Of a stretch of 64,000 nt of DNA, positions 49,043-56,931 are shown piece by piece. The notes below the pieces were generated by a model. The model was not told the DNA's origin and did not search any database. It saw nothing but the letters and a program-made list of their open reading frames with translations. Made by a program: the position numbers and the translations under genes. The stretch's first letter is position 1. Every line of letters begins with the position of its first letter. The stretch comes from LMUY01 sp965198565. GTDB lineage: Bacteria > Pseudomonadota > Alphaproteobacteria > Acetobacterales > Acetobacteraceae. The DNA lies in NCBI GenBank assembly GCA_965198565.1, contig OZ240665.1:744001-808000 (forward strand), written 5' to 3'.

Positions 49043-49750
49043 TCAGGGCGAAGGCGGCGGCGGCTGCTCCGGCGGCGGCGGCGGGTTGGATATCATCAGC
49101 GTGTCGGGCGCGGCTGGTGGTTCAGCGGCGGGTTCGGCCGGGACGTCCACCACTCCCTCGACGGGGTCGTCCATGCCGGCCGGGCTCGCACCGCCTGGCA
49201 TCATGCCGGAGAAGCGCTCGGCTTGGTCCAGCGCCTTGTCCAGCGCGGCCATGGTGCTGGCGAGGTCGGCGCTTTCGTCGTCCCGCCAGGCGCGCAGGGT
49301 GTAGAGCCAAACCGCGACCAGGCCCTGGGAGCGCAGCGTGCCACGCAGCCCGGCGGCGGAGATACCCGCCGCCTCCAGCATCCAGGCCATGCTGCGGCCG
49401 GTGGCGCCAGCGAGCGCGATCGAGAGCGCCGGGTCCCGCGGGAGATAGGCGAGCAGGGCCAGCATGCCCGGGCGATGCTGCTGCAGCACGTCGAAGCGGC
49501 GCATCAGCAGGTCGAACAGGCGGTCGCGCGCCAGCGGTTCGTTGGCGGGCTCGGCCAGCGCGGCGGCATCGGCCAGCAGTCCGAACCGCATCAGCACCGC
49601 GCCCGGCCCGGGGAACCGCAGCCGCGCCTGGTCGAGCGGCAGGCCGGCGTTGCGGGCGGCCTCCACGATGCTGAGCCCGGACCAGCCGGTCAGGGCCGCC
49701 TGGTCAAAGGCGGCGGCGATCAAGGCGCGGTCGAAATCGGTGGTGTCCAT
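49043..49750 (-). CDS. COQ9-like protein (TetR-fold)
   Basis: A 235-residue protein. An N-terminal TetR-like helix-turn-helix (FDQAALTGWSGLSIVEAARNAGLP) leads into a helical domain, and the segment GLVAVWLYTLRAWRDDESADLASTMAALDKALDQAERF is the COQ9 signature (quoted in two parts in sense: VAVWLYTLRAW and DLASTMAALDKALDQAE). COQ9 aids ubiquinone ring hydroxylation by binding the lipid intermediate. The C-terminal 55 residues are acidic and Pro-rich (EPAAEPPAAPDT; PPPPPEQPPPPSP), probably disordered. GGGGAG precedes ATG 49750 closely. Confidence 0.85.
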   Translation of the reverse strand: MDTTDFDRALIAAAFDQAALTGWSGLSIVEAARNAGLPLDQARLRFPGPGAVLMRFGLLADAAALAEPANEPLARDRLFDLLMRRFDVLQQHRPGMLALLAYLPRDPALSIALAGATGRSMAWMLEAAGISAAGLRGTLRSQGLVAVWLYTLRAWRDDESADLASTMAALDKALDQAERFSGMMPGGASPAGMDDPVEGVVDVPAEPAAEPPAAPDTLMISNPPPPPEQPPPPSP

Positions 49751-49835
49751 CGTGCTCCCCAGGGCGCTCCGCACGGCGCTCCCTATGGCGGTCAACGTGG
49801 CAGCAGCGGCGCAGATTGCGAGAGCGGACGGAATG

Positions 49836-50627
49836 TCACATCGAGAGTTCGCGCGAGCGTGCGGTGGCGGCGGCGATGGCGCGGCGCATGGCGGCGGGCC
49901 AGGCGTCCTCCGCCATCAGCACGGCCAGGGCGCGCTCGGTGGTGCCGGCGGGGCTGGTGACGGCCCGGCGCATCGCAGCGGGCGGCTCGGCGCTGGCGGC
50001 CAGCAGCGCGCCCGAGCCGGCGACGGTCTGCCGGGCCAGACGGGCGGCCAGTTCGGGCGGCAGGCCTTGTTCGATGGCGGCCTGCTCGAGCAGTTCGGCG
50101 AGCAGGAACACGTAAGCCGGGCCGCCGCCGGACAGCGCAGTCACCGGGTCGAGCAGGGCTTCGTCCTCGAGCCAGGCGACCTCGCCGATGGCGCTCAACA
50201 GCCCGTCGCTCAGCGCGCGCTGCTCCGGGGTGACGGCGGGGGCGGCGAAGGCGGCGGTGAAGCCCTGGCCGATCGCCGCCGGCGTGTTGGGCATGGCGCG
50301 GACGATCGCGGCGGCCGGGCCGACCAGGGCGGCGATGCTGGCCACGGTGCGCCCCGCCATGATGGAGAGCACGACCGCGTCACGCGTGAATGGCGCCATG
50401 CCGGGCACCGCCTCGGCCGCCACTTGCGGCTTGACGGCGAGGATCACCGCATCCGGCCGGAAGCCGGGCGGGATTTCGTCCGCACGGGAAACGATCGCCG
50501 CACCCGAGAGAGCCGGCGTGGGGTTCGGATCGACCACCACGCTCGGGCCCAGCCCTGCTTTCACCCAGCCGGCCAGCATGGCGCTGCCCATGCGGCCGCC
50601 GCCGAGCAGCAGGACGGAGGGGCTCAC
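49836..50627 (-). CDS. proC: Pyrroline-5-carboxylate reductase
   Basis: A 263-residue enzyme, last step of proline synthesis. The NAD(P)-binding start is VLLLGGGRMGSAMLAGW; ILAVKPQ, RAMPNTPAAIGQG and the C-terminal signature TALSGGGPAYVFLLAELLEQAA are all present. The GTG start at 50627 overlaps the stop of the YbjN-like gene (GTGA), so proC is second in a coupled pair. Confidence 0.95.
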   Translation of the reverse strand: MSPSVLLLGGGRMGSAMLAGWVKAGLGPSVVVDPNPTPALSGAAIVSRADEIPPGFRPDAVILAVKPQVAAEAVPGMAPFTRDAVVLSIMAGRTVASIAALVGPAAAIVRAMPNTPAAIGQGFTAAFAAPAVTPEQRALSDGLLSAIGEVAWLEDEALLDPVTALSGGGPAYVFLLAELLEQAAIEQGLPPELAARLARQTVAGSGALLAASAEPPAAMRRAVTSPAGTTERALAVLMAEDAWPAAMRRAIAAATARSRELSM

Positions 50628-51130
50628 GCCTCGCCCACGCACTCCAGCATGGCGGCGGCCAACGCGTCGGTGGGGGACTTGCCGCCCCACAGCACGAACT
50701 GGAACGCCGGGAAGAAGCGCTCGCACTCGGTGATGGCGATGTCCACCATGTCCTCGAGGCTCTCCGCCGAGGCCCCGCGCGCGCCGCGCAGCAGCATAGA
50801 GTGTCGGAACAGCGGCATGCCGTCGTCGCTGTCCATGCCGAAATGGCCGATCCAGAGCTTCTCGTTGGCCAGCGCCAGCAGCTCGTACAGCGCGGTGCGC
50901 CGGCCGGCCGGCACCTTCAGGTCGAACGCGCAGGTGAAGTGCATGGCGCTGATCTCGGGCGACCAGGAGAAATACAGCCCGTAATCACACCACTTGCCCG
51001 GCGCTTCGGCTGCCATCTCGCCGTCGCTGCGGCGGTCGAACACCCAATCGTTGTTGCCGACGATCTGCTCGAGCGCGTCAAGCGGATTGGCAGCATGCTC
51101 ATTTGTTTGGACGGGCAGCAGGGTCGGCAT
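50624..51130 (-). CDS. YbjN domain-containing protein
   Basis: A 168-residue protein with a YbjN/type III chaperone-like fold. Motifs: WCDYGLYFSWSPEISAMHFTCAF, NEKLWIGHFGMDSDDGMPLFRHSMLLRG (family-typical 'lwiGhF'), and the end AITECERFFPAFQFVLWGGK. The family's role is undefined; this variety is regularly next to proC in alphaproteobacteria. GGGGAG lies about nine bases before ATG 51130; an upstream in-frame GTG (51211) is less likely. Confidence 0.87.
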   Translation of the reverse strand: MPTLLPVQTNEHAANPLDALEQIVGNNDWVFDRRSDGEMAAEAPGKWCDYGLYFSWSPEISAMHFTCAFDLKVPAGRRTALYELLALANEKLWIGHFGMDSDDGMPLFRHSMLLRGARGASAESLEDMVDIAITECERFFPAFQFVLWGGKSPTDALAAAMLECVGEA

Positions 51131-51257
51131 CGTGGGGTCTCCCCATCTGGAGGAAGGCCGTATGCGAGGCGTGCCAAGGGCTTGGCCGGACGACTCGACA
51201 CGGGATGACACTAACGGGGTGCAAAGCCTCCTTGCAACCCCGCGTTGTTGCAGATGC

Positions 51258-51614
51258 TCAGATGCCGTTCGGGTCGGGAAAGTCGGTCACCGCGCCCCCC
51301 GGCGCGTCACCCGACGTCGGGTCGGGCGGGGCGTCGCCGGCCGCGATCCCGGCGGCGGCTCCCTCGAGCGCCGCCAGACGGCGCTCCAGCTCCGCCAGCT
51401 TGGCTTCGGCGATCTCCTGCCCGGCGCGGGCGTTGGCGGCGATCGTCTGCACCGCCTCGAGGTCCTCGCGGCGAACCAGGTCCAGCTTGCGGATGGCCTC
51501 GTCGACGCGGGCGCGGATGGTGGCCTCGGCCTCGTCGCGCAGGCCGGTGAGGGCTGAAAAGGCGCCGCCGGCAACGCCAGCCAGGTCGTCGAAAAAGCGC
51601 GGGCGGTCGTTCAT
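51258..51614 (-). CDS. ubiK: Ubiquinone biosynthesis accessory factor UbiK-like
   Basis: A 118-residue BMFP/UbiK protein. The first half forms an amphipathic helix (FFDDLAGVAGGAFSALTGL), then a coiled coil (RREDLEAVQTIAANARAGQEIAEAKLAELERRLAALE, residues about 48-84) that should trimerise. The Gly/Ala/Pro tail is disordered. UbiK assists the Ubi complex in ubiquinone synthesis; the COQ9-like gene 1.5 kb downstream is consistent. GGGAG lies 11 bases before the ATG. Divergent from pdxA, with an AT-rich TATTTATATAG at about 51650 likely within the shared promoter. Confidence 0.85.
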   Translation of the reverse strand: MNDRPRFFDDLAGVAGGAFSALTGLRDEAEATIRARVDEAIRKLDLVRREDLEAVQTIAANARAGQEIAEAKLAELERRLAALEGAAAGIAAGDAPPDPTSGDAPGGAVTDFPDPNGI

Positions 51615-51713
51615 GGCGGGGCGGCTCCCATCGTCCGAGTCGTTTCTGCCTATTTATATAGCGCAATCGCGGTGGTTTGCACGGCGCTTGGGATGTGTGT
51701 TTGGTTGGGGATC

Positions 51714-52706
51714 ATGGACGCAAAACCGCTCGCTTTGACGATGGGGGACCCGGCCGGGATCGGGGGCGAAATCACCGCCGCCGCCTGGCGCGCTCTGGCA
51801 CCGGCTGGCCCGGTATTCGCCCTACTGGCAGACCCGTTCTGGGTGGGCGGGCTGGACGTGCCGATGGCGGTGGTGCGCTCGCTGGCGGAAGCGGCCGACG
51901 TGTTCGGGTCGGCGCTGCCGGTGCTGGCGGTGGAACTGCCCGCCATCGCCCGCCCGGGCCGGCCCGACCCGGCGAACGCGCCCGCGGTGATCGCCAGCAT
52001 CGAACGCGCGGTACGGCTCGCCATGGCGGGCGAGGCGGGCGCGGTGGTGACCAACCCGATCAGCAAGGCCGTGCTGTACCAAGCCGGCTTCCCGCATCCC
52101 GGCCATACCGAGTTCCTCGGCGAGCTGACCGGCGGCGACCCGGTGATGATGCTGGCTTGCCCGCAATTGCGTGTGGTGCTGGTGACGGTGCATGTCTCGC
52201 TGAAGGATGCGCTGGCGGGGGTGACCACCGCGGCCATCCTCGCCACCGCCCGCGCGACGGTGGCGGCGCTGCGGCGGGATTTCGGCATCGCGCAGCCCCG
52301 GCTGGCGATCGCCGGGCTCAACCCGCATGCCGGCGAGGGCGGGGCGATGGGGCGCGAGGAGCTGGAGGTGATCATCCCAGCCGTCGCCGCGTTGCAGCAG
52401 GAAGGGATCGTGGCCGCCGGGCCGTATCCGCCCGACACCATGTTCACCGTGGCGGCGCGGGCGGGCTACGATGCGGCGGTGTGCATGTATCACGACCAGG
52501 GGCTGATCCCGCTCAAGACGCTGGACATGGCGGGCGGCGTGAACGTGACATTGGGGCTGCCGATCATCCGCACCTCGCCCGACCACGGCACGGCATTCGA
52601 CATCGCGGGCCAGGGCCGCGCTGATCCGGGCAGCCTGGTGGCGGCGCTGCGCCTGGCGGCGGAGCTGGCAGAGCGCAGGCAAGCGGCGGGGAGGGCAGCG
52701 GCATGA
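51714..52706 (+). CDS. pdxA: 4-hydroxythreonine-4-phosphate dehydrogenase
   Basis: A 330-residue PdxA for pyridoxal phosphate synthesis by the DXP-dependent route. The start is LALTMGDPAGIGGEITAAAW; metal-binding and active-site parts include PGHTEFLGELTGG, AGLNPHAGEGGAMGREE, YHDQGLIPLKTL and IRTSPDHGTAFDIAGQG. ATG 51714 follows GGGGATC. It overlaps pdxJ by ATGA, so the enzyme and the PNP synthase using its product are co-translated. Confidence 0.96.
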   Translation: MDAKPLALTMGDPAGIGGEITAAAWRALAPAGPVFALLADPFWVGGLDVPMAVVRSLAEAADVFGSALPVLAVELPAIARPGRPDPANAPAVIASIERAVRLAMAGEAGAVVTNPISKAVLYQAGFPHPGHTEFLGELTGGDPVMMLACPQLRVVLVTVHVSLKDALAGVTTAAILATARATVAALRRDFGIAQPRLAIAGLNPHAGEGGAMGREELEVIIPAVAALQQEGIVAAGPYPPDTMFTVAARAGYDAAVCMYHDQGLIPLKTLDMAGGVNVTLGLPIIRTSPDHGTAFDIAGQGRADPGSLVAALRLAAELAERRQAAGRAAA

Positions 52707-53413
52707 TCCGGCTTGGGGTGAACATCGACCACGTCGCCACCGTCCGCAACGCGCGCGGCGGGTCCCACCCCGACCCGTTGGACGCGGCGCTGGTGGCGAT
52801 CGCCGCGGGGGCGGACAGCATCACCGCCCACTTGCGCGAGGACCGGCGGCACATCCGCGACGCCGACATCCGGGCGCTGCGGGAGCGGATCACGGTGCCG
52901 CTGAACTTCGAGATGGCGGCGACGGAGGAGATGGTGGCGCTGGCGCTCGAGCTTCGGCCCCATGCCGCCTGCATCGTGCCGGAGAAGCGCGCCGAGGTGA
53001 CGACGGAGGGCGGGCTGGACGCGGCCGGGCAGATGGATGCGCTGCGCCCCATGGTGGCGGCGATGCGCGCGGCGGGGATCCGCGTGTCGCTGTTCATCGA
53101 CCCCGACCCGCGGCAGTTGGCGGCGGCGGCCGAGCTGCAAGCCGCCGCCGTGGAGCTGCACACCGGCGCCTATGCCGAGGGACGGCCCGGCGAACTCGAG
53201 CGGCTGCGGGCAGCGGCGGAAATGACCGCGGGGCTCGGCCTGGAGTGCCACGCCGGGCATGGGCTGAGCTATGGCAACGTGCAGCCGGTGGCAGCGCTGC
53301 CAGAGGTGATGGAGCTCAACATCGGCCACTTCATCATCGGCCAGTCGATTTTGGACGGCCTGCCCGCGGTGATCGCCCGCATGCGGGAGCTGATCCTGAC
53401 GGCGCGGCCGTGA
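52703..53413 (+). CDS. pdxJ: Pyridoxine 5'-phosphate synthase
   Basis: A 236-residue TIM-barrel enzyme condensing aminoacetone phosphate with DXP. Motifs: RLGVNIDHVATVRNARGGSHPDP at the start, SITAHLREDRRHI, CIVPEKRAEVTTEGGLD, and GHGLSYGNVQPVAALP. Length is standard. It overlaps pdxA (ATGA) and the acetyltransferase (GTGA). Confidence 0.97.
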   Translation: MIRLGVNIDHVATVRNARGGSHPDPLDAALVAIAAGADSITAHLREDRRHIRDADIRALRERITVPLNFEMAATEEMVALALELRPHAACIVPEKRAEVTTEGGLDAAGQMDALRPMVAAMRAAGIRVSLFIDPDPRQLAAAAELQAAAVELHTGAYAEGRPGELERLRAAAEMTAGLGLECHAGHGLSYGNVQPVAALPEVMELNIGHFIIGQSILDGLPAVIARMRELILTARP

Positions 53414-53946
53414 TCGAGACCGCAAGGCTGCGGCTGCGTCCGTGGCAGGACGGAGACCGGGCGCCGTTCGCCGCGATGTCGGCCGATCCGGAGGTGATGC
53501 GCTACCTGATGCACCCGGCGAGCCCCGATGTGGTGGATGCCTGGATCGATCGGCAGATCGCGCGCCAGGCGGAGCACGGCTTCTGCTTCTGGGCGGTAGA
53601 GGAGCGGGCGAGCGGCGCTTTCGCCGGGGTCGTCGGGTTGGCCCGGATCAGCTACGAGGCGCATTTCACCCCCGCCGTGGAAGTGGGCTGGCGCATCCCG
53701 CGGCCATTCTGGGGACGGGGCTACGCGCCCGAGGCGGCCTTGGCGTCGCTGCGCTTCGGCTTCGATGACCTTGGGCTGCAGGAGATCGTGGCCAATGCTT
53801 GCAGCGAGAACGTCAAGTCCCAGCGGGTGATGCAGAAGATCGGCATGACCCGGGATCCGGCGGATGACTTCGATCATCCTATGATGACTGATGATCACCC
53901 GCTGCGGCGGCACGTGCTGTATAGGGTGGGCGCAACTGCGGCTTAG
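53410..53946 (+). CDS. GNAT family N-acetyltransferase (RimJ/RimL-like)
   Basis: A 178-residue acetyltransferase_3-type GNAT: IETARLRLRPWQDGDRAPFAAM at the start, VEVGWRIPRPFWGRGYAPEAA with the acetyl-CoA loop (RPFWGRGYAPEA), and ENVKSQRVMQKIGM. Substrate unknown (ribosomal-protein or small-molecule amines in relatives). The GTG start at 53410 overlaps pdxJ by GTGA, making it third in the pdxAJ operon; a PLP-related role is not known. Confidence 0.87.
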   Translation: MIETARLRLRPWQDGDRAPFAAMSADPEVMRYLMHPASPDVVDAWIDRQIARQAEHGFCFWAVEERASGAFAGVVGLARISYEAHFTPAVEVGWRIPRPFWGRGYAPEAALASLRFGFDDLGLQEIVANACSENVKSQRVMQKIGMTRDPADDFDHPMMTDDHPLRRHVLYRVGATAA

Positions 53947-53955
53947 GAGCGCGCC

Positions 53956-54300
53956 ATGGTCAAATTCACCATCCTGCTGCGCCGCAACCCAGCGATGACG
54001 CATGAGGAATTCGCCGCCTATCACCGCGAGCAGCACGCCCCGCTGTTTTGTTCGCTGCCTGTCGTGCAGCAGCATGTGCGGCGCTATGTTCAGTGCCACA
54101 CTATCGCGGCGACCCTGCCCGGCCTGCCGCCAATCGAGTTCGACGGCATCACTGAACTCTGGTTCGACGACGCGGCCGGGCTCGAGGCGGTGTTCACCGC
54201 ACCGGGCTACATGGAAACGATCCGGCCGGACGAGGCGAAGTTCCTGGACCTGCATGGCTGCGAGTTCGTGCTGTCGACCGAAACGGTGCTGATCGGCTGA
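53956..54300 (+). CDS. EthD domain-containing protein
   Basis: A 114-residue ferredoxin-like-fold (dimeric alpha/beta-barrel) protein of the EthD group: VKFTILLRRNPAMTHEEFAAYHREQHAPL, with the family's paired His (YHREQHAP), and ITELWFDDAAGLEAVFTAPGY. Such proteins assist or catalyse small-molecule reactions, often unassigned. AGGAG lies six bases before the ATG. It follows the acetyltransferase by nine bases, likely same operon. Confidence 0.88.
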   Translation: MVKFTILLRRNPAMTHEEFAAYHREQHAPLFCSLPVVQQHVRRYVQCHTIAATLPGLPPIEFDGITELWFDDAAGLEAVFTAPGYMETIRPDEAKFLDLHGCEFVLSTETVLIG

Positions 54301-54312
54301 GCCTTTCACCGC

Positions 54313-54337
54313 CATGCCAGGCCCTGAGCCTGGCGCG
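54313..54337. terminator. Terminator-like hairpin between EthD and PDZ genes
   Basis: GCCAGGC (54316-54322) pairs with GCCTGGC (54328-54334) around CCTGA, with partly matching flanks. It is a weaker relative of the palindrome at 6907-6939 (both read ATGCCAGG..TGA..CCTGGC) and likewise lies between convergent gene ends. Confidence 0.6.
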
Positions 54338-54354
54338 ACAGAAGGGCGGTTGCC

Positions 54355-54906
54355 TCAGTTGGCGGCAGGCGCCTTGTGGTGGGAGAAGCAGCCCATCTCG
54401 TAGCAGCCGAACAGCGCCACCGCGCCGGCCCCGATCGCGAGCTTCTCGCCGGTGGAAAGCCCCGTCGAATGCGCCGCCGCCGGCGCCGCCTGTGCACCAT
54501 TGCCCACCGTCACGCCCACGCGCTGGGCCTGCTGCGGTCCGCCACCTTGGGGCAGGTAGTCGACCGTGACTTGTTGCCCGGGCGGCAGGGAGCCGACATA
54601 GCCGGCGAAGGCGCGCAAGCTCGGGAACACCGTGCCGTCGACCGCGATGATCTGGTCCCCGGGTTTGAACCCGGCCTGCGCGCCGGCCGAGCCTGGCTTC
54701 ACCCCAGACACCTGCAACAGCTCGAACGTCATGTTCGCGTCGTTGATCACCTGGCCGCGGCGGATGTCCATGCCCAGCGCGCCACCCTTATGCGGCAGGC
54801 TCTGCGCCTGGTTCTCCGGCAGTAGGCGGTAGCCCATCTGGTTGTCCGCCTGTGCCGCTGTGGTCAGCAGCAGGCCGGCCGCAAGTGCCGCCGCGACGAG
54901 GCGCAT
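54355..54906 (-). CDS. Secreted PDZ-domain protein
   Basis: A 183-residue exported protein. Signal peptide RLVAAALAAGLLLTTAAQA, cut near residue 20. The centre is a PDZ domain (LLQVSGVKPGSAGAQAGFKPGDQIIAVDGTVFPSL, residues ~63-97, with the GxxAGxKxGDxI pattern). A C-terminal hydrophobic stretch (GEKLAIGAGAVALFGCYEMG) could be a membrane anchor. No protease domain is present, so it may be an adaptor. It is followed by the YidB-like gene and upstream neighbours in the same direction. Confidence 0.8.
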   Translation of the reverse strand: MRLVAAALAAGLLLTTAAQADNQMGYRLLPENQAQSLPHKGGALGMDIRRGQVINDANMTFELLQVSGVKPGSAGAQAGFKPGDQIIAVDGTVFPSLRAFAGYVGSLPPGQQVTVDYLPQGGGPQQAQRVGVTVGNGAQAAPAAAHSTGLSTGEKLAIGAGAVALFGCYEMGCFSHHKAPAAN

Positions 54907-54910
54907 GCGC

Positions 54911-55333
54911 TCAGACCGAGACCGTGCCTTCGTCGGGCAACTGGCCGTTGGGCGTGGCGGCGTGCACTGCGTTGGGCAAGTGTTGCGAGAGTTGCGACAG
55001 GAAGTCGTTCGGCTCCATGCCGGCTTGGTTGGCCATGCCGTTCACCTGCTCCTGGCCGAACACGGACTGGAGCTGGCTTGGCGACACTTGCTGGTTCGGC
55101 CCGTTGCCCACCCAGGATTGCGCGAGGTGGCCAAGGCCGGCCTGCTCGAACTGGCTCACCAGGCCGCCCAGACCACCTGCCATGCCGCCGCCGGCCATGT
55201 TGCCACCCATCGTGCCGCCGCCAGCGCCGCCCATGCCGCCTTGCAGCAGGCTGCCGAGCACGCCCGCCATCGGCGAGTTGGTCCCGCCGGCGCCGCCGAG
55301 CACGTTGCCGATGATCGAATCGAAAAGACCCAT
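54911..55333 (-). CDS. YidB-like DUF937 protein
   Basis: A 140-residue YidB/DUF937 protein: GLFDSIIGNVLGG at the start, a Gly/Met-rich middle (GGMGGAGGGTMGGNMAGGGM), then LVSQFEQAGLGHLAQSWVGNGPNQQVSPSQLQSVFG and the end FLSQLSQHLPNAVHAATPNG, all diagnostic. Function unknown. ATG 55333 has AGGGAT about ten bases upstream. It follows xerC closely (16 bases) on the minus strand. Confidence 0.88.
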   Translation of the reverse strand: MGLFDSIIGNVLGGAGGTNSPMAGVLGSLLQGGMGGAGGGTMGGNMAGGGMAGGLGGLVSQFEQAGLGHLAQSWVGNGPNQQVSPSQLQSVFGQEQVNGMANQAGMEPNDFLSQLSQHLPNAVHAATPNGQLPDEGTVSV

Positions 55334-55349
55334 GGAAAATTTATCCCTG

Positions 55350-56270
55350 TTAAACCGGGGCTTTCGCCCGCGGATGCGACTCTCGCCAGACCTGCAACAG
55401 ACGGCTGGCGTCCACCGCGGTGTAGCGTTGCGTGGTAGAAAGGCTGGCATGGCCCAGCAGTTCCTGAATGGAGCGCAGATCGGCGCCGCCCGCGAGCAAA
55501 TGTGTGGCGAAGGAGTGGCGCAGCGCGTGCGGGGTCGCGTGTTCCGGCAGGCCGGTGAGGCGGCGGTAGCGGCGCATGGTGCGCTGCGCCACGCCCGGAT
55601 TGAGCCGGCCGCCGCGCACGCCGACGAACAATGGGGCCGCCGGGTCATGCCCGGTGGGATGGAGCCCCAGCCAGGCGCTCAGCGCCTCCCGCACGGCGGT
55701 CAGGAGGGGGACGAGGCGCTGCTTCTGCCCCTTGCCGGTCACGCGCAGCGCGGCGCCGGGCGCTGGCACGTCGCGCACCTGCAGCGCCAAGGCCTCGGCG
55801 ATGCGCAACCCGGCGCCGTATAACAAGGTGAACAACGCCGTGTCCCGCGCCTGCACCGCCGGGTCGTCTGCGTCCTCGCCGATGCTGCCGGTGAGTTCCA
55901 GCGCGTCCGCTTCGGTGAGCGCCTTCGGCACGCCGGGCTGTTGCTTGGGGGTGCGCAGCAGGCTGGCGGCGGGGTTGGCGGTGGCGTGGCGGCGGGCGAG
56001 ATAGCGGTAGAAGGTGCGCACCGCCGCGAGATGGCGGGCGCGGGTGGCGTTCACATGGCCGCGGCCGGCGCCTTCGGACAGCCAGGCGCGAAAGTCGGCC
56101 TGCGCGGTGGCGGCCAGCGAGGCAAGGTCCGGCTCGGCACCGGTGTGGCGGACCAGGAAGCCGAGGAAGTCGGCGATGTCGCGGCCGTATTCCTGCACGG
56201 TGAGCGGCGAGGCCCGGCGCTCCTCCGCCAGCCAGGCGAGGAAGGCGAGGCGGGCGGCTTCGCCGGTCAC
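55350..56270 (-). CDS. xerC: Tyrosine recombinase XerC
   Basis: A 306-residue site-specific recombinase for chromosome dimer resolution. N-terminal SAM-like domain from LAFLAWLAEERRASPLTVQEYGRD. Catalytic residues are visible: Arg in YGAGLRIAEAL, Lys in TGKGQKQR, H-x-x-R in HALRHSFATHLL, His in LGHASLSTTQRYT with the Tyr nucleophile at its end. No phage-like features, so housekeeping Xer is likelier than an integrase. I use GTG 56270, which lies 14 bases after the ogt stop and gives the standard length; an ATG at 56327 overlapping ogt is possible. dif is not in the window. Confidence 0.92.
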   Translation of the reverse strand: MTGEAARLAFLAWLAEERRASPLTVQEYGRDIADFLGFLVRHTGAEPDLASLAATAQADFRAWLSEGAGRGHVNATRARHLAAVRTFYRYLARRHATANPAASLLRTPKQQPGVPKALTEADALELTGSIGEDADDPAVQARDTALFTLLYGAGLRIAEALALQVRDVPAPGAALRVTGKGQKQRLVPLLTAVREALSAWLGLHPTGHDPAAPLFVGVRGGRLNPGVAQRTMRRYRRLTGLPEHATPHALRHSFATHLLAGGADLRSIQELLGHASLSTTQRYTAVDASRLLQVWRESHPRAKAPV

Positions 56271-56283
56271 TGCTCGCCCAGTG

Positions 56284-56835
56284 TCATGCCTGCAGCGCCA
56301 GGTGGTGCCGGGCGTGGCTGCGTTCATGCGTGATCAGCCACTGCTTGCGGGCCAGTCCGCCGCCATAGCCGGTGAGGGTCGCGTCCGCACCGACCACCCG
56401 GTGGCACGGGACGATGATGGAGAGCGGGTTGGCGCCGTTGGCCAGCCCCACTGCGCGGGAGGCGCCGGGCCGGCCGATCTGGGCGGCGAGGCGGCCGTAG
56501 CTGATGGTGTCGCCGGGCGGGATGGCGCGCAGGGCTTGCCAGACGAGGCGTTGGAACGGGGTGCCGGCTGTCGTGGTGGGAATGGCGTCGAGCGCGGCGA
56601 GGTCGCCGGCGAAGTAAGCGGCGAACGAGTCTGCGGCTGGGCCGGCGGGGCTGGGCTCGATGGTGTGCGGACCATAGTAGAGGCGGAGCAGGCGGCGCAG
56701 GCGGTCTTCGTAGTCGCTGAAGTCGACCGCGCGCAGGGCGGCTCCGTCGGAGACGAGCAGGATGGTGCCGACAGGGGACGGGATTTGGCTCAGCAGCAGG
56801 GTCGGCGCGGTTACGATGCCCATGCGGACCTGCAT
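56284..56835 (-). CDS. ogt: Methylated-DNA-protein-cysteine methyltransferase
   Basis: A 183-residue Ogt/AdaB-type DNA repair protein. The active-site Cys is in SIIVPCHRVVGA; upstream GTPFQRLVWQALRAIPPGDTISYG and the GLANGANP helix are standard. It removes O6-alkyl groups from guanine in one suicidal reaction. ATG 56835 and an ATG four codons later are both possible. It is directly upstream of xerC. Confidence 0.95.
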   Translation of the reverse strand: MQVRMGIVTAPTLLLSQIPSPVGTILLVSDGAALRAVDFSDYEDRLRRLLRLYYGPHTIEPSPAGPAADSFAAYFAGDLAALDAIPTTTAGTPFQRLVWQALRAIPPGDTISYGRLAAQIGRPGASRAVGLANGANPLSIIVPCHRVVGADATLTGYGGGLARKQWLITHERSHARHHLALQA

Positions 56836-56882
56836 GCCGGGATTCGCGGGCGGAGACTAGGCGGGCGGATACGGTGCGGCGA

Positions 56883-56916
56883 CCCCTCACCCAACCCTCT
56901 CCCAGGGGGAGAGGGC
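56883..56916. repeat. GGGAGAGGG repeat, single copy
   Basis: CCCCTCACCCAA followed by CCCTCTCCCAGGGGGAGAGGG. It lies between the aldo/keto reductase stop and the ogt start, both on the minus strand. Confidence 0.85.
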
Positions 56917-56931
56917 CTCTTGGTCTGAGGG

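Noticed and set aside
55350..56270. Tyrosine recombinase as an integrase marking a genomic island
   Set aside because: Length and motifs fit housekeeping XerC, neighbours are ordinary genes, and there is no tRNA or attachment site.
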